DNA from: Neisseria canis
GTDB lineage: Bacteria; Pseudomonadota; Gammaproteobacteria; Burkholderiales; Neisseriaceae
Assembly (NCBI RefSeq): GCF_900636765.1
Contig: NZ_LR134313.1
Coordinates: 248,001 to 312,000 of the forward strand
Direction: 5' to 3'
Length of the DNA: 64,000 nt
Below, one piece after another: positions 1 through 6,695 of this stretch (positions within the stretch are counted from its first letter, which is position 1; each line of letters starts with the position of its first letter). A program made the translations under genes and the position numbers. The notes beneath the pieces are model-generated. The model ran no database searches and was not told the DNA's origin. It saw nothing but the letters and a program-made list of their open reading frames with translations.

Positions 1-179
1 ATATGGGATTCGGCCAGGGCGGCGAAGTAATAGGCGATGTGAGCGGCGGCGAGCAGCTTGGAATTTTTTTCGCCGAACTGTTTGGCGCCTTCGGCAATCA
101 GGCGCTTTTCGTTGCGGATGGAAATGGAAAGGGATACGAGGCGGATGGCGAAAAAGAGGATAAAAATCAGGGTAATCAT
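1..179 (-). CDS. Isoprenylcysteine carboxyl methyltransferase family membrane protein (partial)
   Basis: Only the first 59 codons lie in the window; the gene runs off the left edge. The start is the ATG whose complement is at 177-179. The visible N-terminus is a hydrophobic segment (MITLIFILFFAIRLVSLSIS) followed by RNEKRLIAEGAKQFGEKNSK and then a second hydrophobic stretch. This arrangement, a membrane anchor followed by R-N-E-K and a G-A-x-x-F-G motif, is typical of small bacterial ICMT-family membrane proteins. The family call is an inference from this N-terminus only; the catalytic C-terminal half is not visible. Confidence 0.55.
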   Translation of the reverse strand, partial: MITLIFILFFAIRLVSLSISIRNEKRLIAEGAKQFGEKNSKLLAAAHIAYYFAALAESH

Positions 180-215
180 TGAGGTGGTTTCCTTATGTTT
201 GTGAAGTGTTTTGTT

Positions 216-227
216 TTCAGACAGGCA
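216..227 (-). repeat. DNA uptake sequence (TG-wadDUS)
   Basis: A single reverse-orientation TGCCTGTCTGAA between the partial gene to the left and the phzF-family gene. It is one of more than 40 copies in the window, which is how the dialect was recognised. Confidence 0.8.
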
Positions 228-271
228 TTGTTAAGTCAATCGGATGCCATACTCGGGTTGGGCCCATGCTG

Positions 272-1114
272 CTAAAGCGGCAGCGTAAACACGCCGCGCC
301 CGACTTCCACTACGCGCCCGCCCACATAGATATTTTCGGCTTCGTCTACGCGCAAACTGAGGCGGTTGGGGCGGCCGGTTTGGTCGCCTTGCCGAACGCT
401 GCGCTTAAGCGGAAAGATGCCGCGCGAAAGGTAGTAGGCACCGAGATTGGCGCAGGCGGAGCCGGTGCCGCTGTCTTCCAAAATGGCGCCGTTTTGTGCG
501 TAAAACATCCGCGCCTCTACGGTGTCGCCTTGTTCGTGCCACAGGTAAATCATGGTGCGCCCCGAATCTGCGCAGCAAACGGCATTGAGTTTGGCGTAGT
601 CGATACGGGCGTTTTCCAGCGCGGCGGCGGTATAAACTTGCAGCAAAAGCTGCGGCGAACCGCTATCCAGCCAATAAGCGTGTTCGGCGATTTGCGCCTC
701 GGGAATGCCTGCTGCTTCGGCCAATTCGACACGGGAAGCGCTTGAAGGGCGGCAGGTGTAGCCACTGATTTTCAGGGTCATCGTGTTGTTTGAGCCGCTC
801 AGGCAAACGGGCTTGGCGCGTGTGTTGAGCACAAAGTTTTCAGACAGGCCTTGCCGTTGCTGCAACACGGATGCGCTGCCGAGGATGGGATGGCCGGCCA
901 GCGGCAGCTCGTGTGCGGGCGTGAAAATCCGCAGGTCGGCGGCGGCGGATTCCGAGGGGAAGGCAAACGCGGTTTCACTTAAATTAAACTGGCGCGCAAT
1001 CTGCTGCATGGCCTCGTCGTCCAGCCCTTCGGCTTGGGGGAACACGGCCAGCGGGTTGCCGCCGAAATGGGTTTCGGCAAACACGTTGACCAAAACAAAT
1101 TCATATTCGCGCAT
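272..1114 (-). CDS. PhzF family isomerase/epimerase-like protein
   Basis: A 280-residue protein of the PhzF/YHI9 family (diaminopimelate-epimerase fold). The N-terminal NVFAETHFGGNPLAVF block, NLSET (Glu47 in the position of the catalytic Glu of PhzF) and the C-terminal DSGTGSACANLGAYY block are the family signatures. Length is normal. GGAG precedes the ATG by a good spacing. No phenazine genes are near, so a housekeeping or detoxifying role is more likely than phenazine synthesis. The true substrate is unknown, as for most family members. It is followed by no partner gene; leuE lies upstream on the same strand, about 50 bp away. Confidence 0.85.
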   Translation of the reverse strand: MREYEFVLVNVFAETHFGGNPLAVFPQAEGLDDEAMQQIARQFNLSETAFAFPSESAAADLRIFTPAHELPLAGHPILGSASVLQQRQGLSENFVLNTRAKPVCLSGSNNTMTLKISGYTCRPSSASRVELAEAAGIPEAQIAEHAYWLDSGSPQLLLQVYTAAALENARIDYAKLNAVCCADSGRTMIYLWHEQGDTVEARMFYAQNGAILEDSGTGSACANLGAYYLSRGIFPLKRSVRQGDQTGRPNRLSLRVDEAENIYVGGRVVEVGRGVFTLPL

Positions 1115-1165
1115 GGTTTGCTCCTTAAATTTGAAGTGTTCAGGCAGGCATTCCGCGTGCCCGCT

Positions 1166-1816
1166 TTATATCGCGGCCATCCACATTCTCACGGCAAACG
1201 CGGCGAACATCAGCCCTACGGCGCCCATGGCGGCGGCGGATAGTTTATGGTGCCGCCGAAAGAGGCGCGTCATATTGTGTCCGGCGAACACCAGCATGTT
1301 GAGATAAATAAAACTGGTGGCCTGCAAAATCAGCGCCAACACGAGAAACGAAAGCGCGGGGTGCGGGTAAGCGGGGTCGACGAACTGCACGAAAAACGAG
1401 AGGAAAAACAATATGGCTTTCGGGTTGGTCAGGCTCAGCAGCAAGGCGCGTTTGAAAATGTGGGGCGCGGGTCCGGCGGCGGCTTCGGAGCCGGTTGGAA
1501 ATTTAGACGGATCAAGCTGCCATTTTCTTACAGCGCCGCGCAGCAAGTTGAAGCCGATATAGGCCAGATACAGCCCGCCCACCAGCTTGAGGCCGTGAAA
1601 CAGCGGCGGGTAGAGTTTTAATAATGTGCCCGCGCCCAAAACGGTGGCGAGTATCAGGAAGGAATCGCCCAGAATAATGCCTGCGATGGCGCGGTAAGCC
1701 GCTTTTACGCCGTGCTGCGCCGCCATGGAAAGGCAAAACATGGAATTGGGGCCGGGCAATAAAATCACGGCGACCGTGCCGATAATGTAGGTGGTGAGAT
1801 TGATGGTGCCGAGCAT
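1166..1816 (-). CDS. leuE: LeuE-type amino acid exporter (LysE/RhtB family)
   Basis: A 216-residue integral membrane protein of the LysE/RhtB superfamily, with about six hydrophobic segments. The family motif LLPGPNSMF is at residues 19-27, followed by the conserved GILGDS-like segment (IAGIILGDSFLI). It most resembles leucine exporter LeuE: proton-driven efflux of leucine and related amino acids across the inner membrane. An uptake sequence ends a few bases before the ATG and no strong Shine-Dalgarno is visible. Substrate assignment within the family is less certain than the family itself. Confidence 0.75.
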   Translation of the reverse strand: MLGTINLTTYIIGTVAVILLPGPNSMFCLSMAAQHGVKAAYRAIAGIILGDSFLILATVLGAGTLLKLYPPLFHGLKLVGGLYLAYIGFNLLRGAVRKWQLDPSKFPTGSEAAAGPAPHIFKRALLLSLTNPKAILFFLSFFVQFVDPAYPHPALSFLVLALILQATSFIYLNMLVFAGHNMTRLFRRHHKLSAAAMGAVGLMFAAFAVRMWMAAI

Positions 1817-1915
1817 GGTTTTCAGACAGGCATTGGGTTTGCGGATAAAGGGCTTGGCATTTTATAACGGATGGCCGGCCTTGCGGTAGGCGGAAATGTT
1901 GCTGGAAATTTATCG

Positions 1916-1971
1916 GATTCGAGAATGAGACGGACGCAGCAGATTTGTCGGATTCAAGAATCCTACCTACG
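1916..1971. repeat. Dispersed GTCGGATTC repeat, copy 1
   Basis: Contains TCGGATTCGAGAATGAGAC and, 20 bases later, TTGTCGGATTCAAGAATCC followed by a CTAC motif. The same two-part arrangement recurs at 10922-10983, so this is an interspersed intergenic repeat. The GGATTC/GAATCC pair can form a small hairpin. Confidence 0.55.
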
Positions 1972-1980
1972 GTGGCCAAT

Positions 1981-2014
1981 ATGCCTGTCTGAAAACATTC
2001 TTTCAGACAGGCAT
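1981..2014. terminator. Inverted uptake-sequence pair
   Basis: ATGCCTGTCTGAAA and its reverse complement face each other across a short loop, just behind the CDF transporter gene (stop at 2036). Such pairs act as rho-independent terminators in Neisseria. Confidence 0.6.
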
Positions 2015-2035
2015 GTGTATCGCAACAATCCAACC

Positions 2036-2845
2036 CTAACGCGCCAATTTCAAAATCTTCCACGCGCCCGAGCCCACCAACACGAATACGATTGTGCCCA
2101 CTATCAAATCAGGATATTTGGAATGCGTCCACAGCGTGAACGCGCCGGCGGCTATCACGCCCAAGTTCACGATAATGTCGTTCGACGTGAAAATCATGCT
2201 GGCCTGCATATGCGCTTCGCGGCTTTTGCTTTTTTGCAGCAGGTAAAGGCAGAAAGCATTACCCGCCAGCGCGAACAGGGAAACGGCAATCATGGTTTTG
2301 AAATCGGGCACGCGCTCCCAGCCGATAAAGCGTTTCACCACTTCGGCAAAGCCCCACAGCGCCAACACCAGCTGGAACACGCCGGCTGAAAATGCGGTTT
2401 TTTTCTTGCGCTGCACGGTGCCGCCCACGGCCAGCAGGGCGAGCGCATACACGGCGCTGTCGGCGAGCATGTCCAAGCTGTCGGCCAGCAAACCCATCGA
2501 ACCGGCCAACACGCCGCTTACGGCTTCCAGAAAAAAGAAAAAGAGGTTAATCGCCAGCACTTGCCACAACAATGCGCGTTCCGCTTTGCCCTGCCCTTGC
2601 GCAGCGGCTCCCTGCTCTATTGTGTCTACGGCTTCGCTGCCGATCAGGGTGGTGTCGAACTTCAGGCTGTCGAGCTGTTTGAAAACGGCTTCATGGCCGC
2701 CTTCGTGATACACCGTGAGCCGCCGGCCGGGAATGTCGAAATCCAACGCATGTATGCTGCGGCACCCGGCTAATTTCATCCGGATCATCTGCTCTTCCGA
2801 GGGGCAGTCCATTTTGGCGATATTGAAAACGGTTTTTTGCATCAT
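2036..2845 (-). CDS. Cation diffusion facilitator family transporter with N-terminal HMA-like domain
   Basis: A 269-residue inner-membrane protein. Residues 1-70 form a ferredoxin-like, HMA-type domain (FNIAKMDCPSEE) that keeps only one Cys of the usual CxxC, so metal binding there may be altered. The remainder has the CDF layout, with LLADSLDMLADSAVYA in an early helix carrying acidic ligands. Family role is export of divalent metals such as Zn, Co or Fe using proton exchange. The open frame extends 19 codons further upstream, but AGGA lies six bases before the ATG at 2845 (MMQKTVF), so that start is used; ATG 2842 is an alternative. Confidence 0.75.
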   Translation of the reverse strand: MMQKTVFNIAKMDCPSEEQMIRMKLAGCRSIHALDFDIPGRRLTVYHEGGHEAVFKQLDSLKFDTTLIGSEAVDTIEQGAAAQGQGKAERALLWQVLAINLFFFFLEAVSGVLAGSMGLLADSLDMLADSAVYALALLAVGGTVQRKKKTAFSAGVFQLVLALWGFAEVVKRFIGWERVPDFKTMIAVSLFALAGNAFCLYLLQKSKSREAHMQASMIFTSNDIIVNLGVIAAGAFTLWTHSKYPDLIVGTIVFVLVGSGAWKILKLAR

Positions 2846-2866
2846 GCCGAATCCTGTCTTTGTGTG

Positions 2867-3007
2867 ATAGTGAATCAACTTAAAAAATAGTACGTTCGTC
2901 ATACTCGGGCTTGACCCGAGTATCTCTTAAAGTTACTGGAACTCAAGATACTCGGGTCAAGCCCGAGTATGACGGTATCGTTATTAAGCTTAAGTGAATT
3001 GATTATA
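2867..3007. repeat. Correia-ended palindromic miniature element, long form
   Basis: The ends are imperfect inverted repeats related to TATAATCAATTCACTT. The core is a perfect 29-bp inverted repeat (2897-2925 against 2946-2974, beginning CGTCATACTCGGGCTTGACC) around a 20-bp loop. The left half closely matches the element at 52535-52629, including AAAAAATAGTACG next to the core. It lies upstream of the CDF gene. Confidence 0.65.
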
Positions 3008-3018
3008 CTTTATTCAAC

Positions 3019-3054
3019 AATGCCTGTCTGAAAACATTCTTTCAGACAGGCATT
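3019..3054. terminator. Inverted uptake-sequence pair behind dienelactone hydrolase gene
   Basis: AATGCCTGTCTGAAA and its complement form a hairpin 12 bases beyond the stop codon at 3066 of the leftward hydrolase gene. Confidence 0.65.
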
Positions 3055-3065
3055 GCTCGGTGTGC

Positions 3066-3800
3066 TTATAAATGGCGCTCTAAAAAACCCAGCATATTGC
3101 GCCAGCTGGTTTCGGCGGCCTCGGCGTTGTAATCGAGAAAATCGACATGGTTTTTCTCGCCGTTTTCGGTGGCTTGCGGATTGGTGAAACCGTGTTTCAC
3201 GCCGGGGAACACGTCGATATGGTAAACCACTTTGGCATCATCCATTTCTTTACGGAACGCGGCCACGTCGTCCATAGTGGTGAGCGTGTCGGCCTCGCCG
3301 TGCTGCACCAGGATTTCGCCCTTCACCATGCCTTCAAGCGCAGGCACGGCGGGCGTGAGGATGCCGTGGAAACTGGTTACGGCCTTGAGCGGCAGGCCGC
3401 GGCGCGCCATATCCAGCACCACTTTGCCGCCGAAGCAGAAGCCGACGGCGCCCACATTTATTTGCGCCACTTCGGGCAGGTTTTGCAGTTGGGTCAGCGC
3501 AAGGTCGGTGCGCTCGTTGAGGATTTCAGGGTGTTCAAGCAGGTAAGTCATGTTTTGGTTGGCTACGTCTGCTTTGTCGGTGAGCAGTGCATCGCCGTAT
3601 AAATCGATCGCTAGCGCCGCGTAGCCGGCTTCGGCCAAACGCTCGGCGCTGCGTTTGACGTGTTCGCTCAAGCCCCACCATTCCGGCGCTACCAACACGC
3701 CGGAAAGGCCGTCTACAGCTTGCTTGGGCAGACAGAGATGGCTTTTGAGGGTGACGCCTTGCGAATCGGTGTAGCTTAGGGTACGGGTTTGAATTGTCAT
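3066..3800 (-). CDS. Dienelactone hydrolase family protein
   Basis: A 244-residue alpha/beta-hydrolase. The nucleophile elbow GFCFGG carries the Cys typical of dienelactone hydrolases instead of Ser. HGEADTLTT supplies the acid and KHGFTNP the catalytic His. Length is normal for the family. GGAG stands seven bases before the ATG. Such enzymes open lactone rings in chlorocatechol breakdown, but no catechol genes are near, so a general esterase or carboxymethylenebutenolidase role is as far as the sequence allows. It appears monocistronic. Confidence 0.85.
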   Translation of the reverse strand: MTIQTRTLSYTDSQGVTLKSHLCLPKQAVDGLSGVLVAPEWWGLSEHVKRSAERLAEAGYAALAIDLYGDALLTDKADVANQNMTYLLEHPEILNERTDLALTQLQNLPEVAQINVGAVGFCFGGKVVLDMARRGLPLKAVTSFHGILTPAVPALEGMVKGEILVQHGEADTLTTMDDVAAFRKEMDDAKVVYHIDVFPGVKHGFTNPQATENGEKNHVDFLDYNAEAAETSWRNMLGFLERHL

Positions 3801-3944
3801 GCTTTTTCTCCTTTGTTAATTTTTTCAGACAGGGGTTTGAGGATAACTGAATTATTTTATTTGTGCCATATCATTTTTCCGGCAACAAAATAGCGTTAGA
3901 ATCGTTTCTTATTTTTATACAATAATCATCAAGGAGTGTCCGAT

Positions 3945-5410
3945 ATGGATAAATTGGGTTTTAAGCCGATACCTGCTGCGGTTGCACTGGCAATCGCCCT
4001 GGTCATTTGGTTTCTGATTCCCGTACCCGCAGGGGTTGCGCCGCAAGCCTGGCATCTGCTGGCGATGTTTGTGGGCATCATCGCGGCAATTATCGGCAAA
4101 GCCATGCCCATCGGCGCGCTGGCCATTCTGGCGATTATGCTGGTGGCGGTAACCGGCGTTACCGCGGAAAAACCTGACAATGCCATGAAAGACGCGTTAA
4201 GCAGCTTTGCCAGCCCCCTGATTTGGCTGATCGGCGTGTCGATTATGATTTCCCGCGGCATCCTGAAAACCGGTTTGGGCGCGCGCATCGGCTATCTGTT
4301 TATTTCCGTGTTCGGTAAAAAAACGCTGGGTATCGGATACAGTTTGGCGCTTTCCGAGCTGCTGATCGCCCCGGTTACGCCGAGCAACACGGCGCGCGGC
4401 GGCGGCATCATCCACCCGATTATGAAGGCGATTGCCAGCAGCTACGACTCCGACCCGGAAAAAGGCACGCAAAGCCGCATGGGCAAATATTTGGCCTTAG
4501 TCAATTACCACAGCAATCCGATTACTTCGGCCATGTTCATCACCGCCACTGCGCCCAACCCGCTGGTTGTAAAATTGATATCCGAAGCCACCGGTGCGGA
4601 AATCAACCTCACTTGGAGCACTTGGGCGCTGGCCATGCTGCTGCCCGGTTTGGCTGCGATTGCGCTGATGCCGCTGGTGCTTTATTTCATCTTTCCGCCC
4701 GAAATCAAAAACACACCGAATGCGGCGCAGTTTGCCAAAGAAGAATTGGCCAAGCTCGGCCCGATGAGCGGTGCGGAAAAAATCATGCTGGGCGTGTTTG
4801 CCGTGTTGCTGCTGCTTTGGGCAGGCGTTCCCGCCATGATTTTCGGCAAAGCGTTTGCGGTAGATGCCACGGCCACGGCGTTTATCGGCTTGGTGTTGCT
4901 GCTGCTGACCGGCGTGCTCACTTGGGATGACGTGCTGAAAGAAAAAGGCGCGTGGGACACGGTAACTTGGTTTGCCGCTTTGTGATGATGGCCACTTTCC
5001 TCAATAAGCTCGGTTTAATCGCCTGGTTTTCCGGCACGCTGGAAGACGGCATTTCCCATTTGGGCATAGGCTGGGTGGGCGCTTCCGCCCTGCTGATGCT
5101 GGCTTATCTTTATGCGCATTATATGTTTGCCAGCACCACCGCCCACATCACCGCCATGTTCGGCGCGTTTTACGCGGCAGGCATCGCATTGGGCGCGCCG
5201 CCCATGCTGTTTGCACTCTTAATGGCGGCTGCCTCCAGCATCATGATGACCCTCACCCACTACGCCACCGGCACATCGCCTGTGATTTTCGGCTCCGGCT
5301 ACACCACGCTGGGAGAGTGGTGGAAAGCGGGGTTCATTATGAGCGTGGTAAACATTATTGTGTTTGTATTAATCGGCGGCATGTGGTGGAAAATACTCGG
5401 CCACTGGTAA
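3945..5410 (+). pseudogene. DASS family dicarboxylate/anion:sodium symporter, frameshifted
   Basis: The two halves together encode a normal-length (about 488 aa) divalent anion:Na+ symporter. The first frame (346 codons from ATG 3945) ends TWFAAL at a TGA (4983-4985). The second continues directly as VMMATFLNKLGLIAWFSGTLEDG to 5410. Reading TTGGTG in place of TTGTG at the junction restores one frame, so one G is missing. Conserved DASS features are present in both halves, including APVTPSNTARGGG and the C-terminal HYATGTSPVIFGSGY. AAGGAG lies eight bases before ATG 3945; the GTG at 3936 overlaps that Shine-Dalgarno and is unlikely. Likely substrates are C4-dicarboxylates, 2-oxoglutarate or citrate. 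A sequencing error is possible. Confidence 0.8.
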
Positions 5411-5426
5411 TGCCCACCTGAAGAAA

Positions 5427-5459
5427 CATGCCTATCTGAACCGCTTTCAGACAGGCATG
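5427..5459. terminator. Inverted uptake-sequence pair
   Basis: CATGCCTATCTGAA (one mismatch to the uptake sequence) pairs with TTCAGACAGGCATG. It lies between two convergent genes (stops at 5410 and 5493) and can serve both. Confidence 0.6.
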
Positions 5460-5492
5460 TTTCTTATTGAACCGTATAATTGAAAAGTTTAC

Positions 5493-5651
5493 TTACCGTT
5501 TTCGGCCGAAAATCAGCGACAACACGGCCAAAATCAAGAAGCCGATAAACAGGATTTTTGCGATTCCGGCTGCGCTGCCCGCAATGCCGCCAAAACCCAA
5601 CACACCTGCAATAATCGCAATTACAAAAAATATAACAGAGTAGCGTAGCAT
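5493..5651 (-). CDS. DUF1328 family small membrane protein
   Basis: A 52-residue protein, [20 protein letters not shown] then [20 protein letters not shown] then [12 protein letters not shown]. Two hydrophobic helices flank a Gly/Ala-rich turn containing [17 protein letters not shown], the signature of the DUF1328 (YtjA) family. Length matches the family (50-60 aa). GGAAAG precedes the ATG by three to four bases. Function is unknown; homologues are often induced by envelope or osmotic stress, and here the CsbD-like stress protein gene is the divergent neighbour. Confidence 0.8.
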   Translation of the reverse strand: MLRYSVIFFVIAIIAGVLGFGGIAGSAAGIAKILFIGFLILAVLSLIFGRKR

Positions 5652-6143
5652 ATTCTTTCCTTTTTATTTATTTAATGAATTGTTATGTATTCCGCCAACA
5701 TCTCAAACTTGAAACTTCCGTAAAAAGCAGCGGAACGCCGCTCACAGTAACATACTGTTTCCCCTACACCAATTACATAAAATGATAAAAACCAACATTG
5801 AAAACGGAGTTTGATAATTTAAATAAAAACTTGCAGTCCGTTATGTAAAAAAGGATTGAATACTGTTTGCCAAATTATTCAACATCAATCAAAAATCAAG
5901 ATAAACCATTATTTTTAATGGAAAATATTAAGAATCAATCAATATCTATAATTAACCATTGCTCGTTTTCAGTAAAAAATATATTAAGGCGGCCATTTAA
6001 AAATTTGATTTTTGTCAAATTTCTATTTTACCTATGTTAAAAAACAAAGCCTTTCCTTGAAAACAAATTCTCCCGCCTCATCTGCTGGGTACGCACAACG
6101 CGTTATTTTTTATAATTAATTTTTAGATTAGAGAGGAATCCAA
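5652..6143. other. AT-rich intergenic region between two divergent stress-type genes
   Basis: About 490 bp without a coding frame of note. A TATAAT at 6112-6117 stands 27 bp before the CsbD ATG, but no good -35 box is visible at the expected distance, so an alternative sigma factor or an activator is possible. I see no repeat or RNA structure here. Confidence 0.4.
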
Positions 6144-6341
6144 ATGAACTGGGATCAAATCGAAGGTAAATGGGATCAATTTGTCGGTAAAGCAAAAGAA
6201 AAATGGGGCAAATTAACCGATGACGATTGGAAAGTAGCTGAAGGCAAACGCGACCAATTGGCCGGCAAAATCCAAGAGCGTTACGGCTACACTAAAGAGC
6301 AAGCCGAAAAAGAGTTGGACGATTGGATGAACAGCAACTAA
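6144..6341 (+). CDS. CsbD family protein
   Basis: A 65-residue hydrophilic protein. MNWDQIEGKWDQFVGKAKEKWGKLTDDDW is the CsbD signature, followed by a second copy-like GKRDQLAGKIQERYG. The family is a general stress group (B. subtilis CsbD, E. coli YjbJ) of unknown biochemistry. GAGAGG precedes the ATG by eight bases. It is a single-gene unit closed by a strong terminator at 6365. Confidence 0.9.
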   Translation: MNWDQIEGKWDQFVGKAKEKWGKLTDDDWKVAEGKRDQLAGKIQERYGYTKEQAEKELDDWMNSN

Positions 6342-6364
6342 GCGCTTGCACAAGTTAGCAAAGC

Positions 6365-6388
6365 AAACCCGCATCAAGCGGGTTTTTT
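6365..6388 (+). terminator. Rho-independent terminator of csbD-like gene
   Basis: AAACCCGC, loop ATCAA, GCGGGTTT followed by a T run, 23 bp beyond the stop codon. Confidence 0.85.
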
Positions 6389-6393
6389 CACAT

Positions 6394-6448
6394 ATGCCTG
6401 TCTGAAAACGAATAATGGGATTATCCGACCGCGTTTTCAGACAGGCGT
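6394..6448. repeat. Inverted pair of uptake sequences with long loop
   Basis: ATGCCTGTCTGAAAACG at the left and CGTTTTCAGACAGGCGT at the right enclose about 20 bases. It lies directly before the Correia element. Confidence 0.6.
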
Positions 6449-6450
6449 AC

Positions 6451-6606
6451 TATAGTTAATCAATACACTTTTAATACAAAGCAGCAAGCCGAAGACAATA
6501 CAGGCAGCACGGGACTGATTTTGTGCTGCTTCAGCAGCTTACAAAATCGTTCTCTTTGAGCTAAGGCGCAGCAACGCCGTAGTAAAAGTTAAGTTGATTA
6601 ACCATA
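6451..6606. mobile_element. Correia repeat enclosed element (CREE), 156 bp
   Basis: Terminal inverted repeats TATAGTTAATCAA (6451-6463) and TTGATTAACCATA (6594-6606) match over 12 of 13 bases. The interior contains TCGTTCTCTTTGAGCTAAGG then CAGCAACGCCGTAGTA, which corresponds to the internal block of the long Correia elements of Neisseria, and the length equals the long class. The insertion ends 90 bp before polA. Correia elements are non-autonomous miniature elements that can carry promoters and IHF sites, so this copy may influence polA transcription. Confidence 0.85.
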
Positions 6607-6695
6607 TTCAAAGCGGCCCCATATTAGCTACAAAGTTCCCTGCCCTATACCTTATAATTCCACCATCTATACTCTATTTTCAGACAGGCATCATC

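Noticed and set aside
1512..2063. A 183-codon minus-strand frame covering the leuE start and the gap behind the CDF gene
   Set aside because: It overlaps leuE in another frame, passes through uptake sequences and a repeat, and has no protein-like features.
3936..3944. GTG start for the DASS transporter
   Set aside because: It overlaps the AAGGAG ribosome site, which is correctly placed for ATG 3945.
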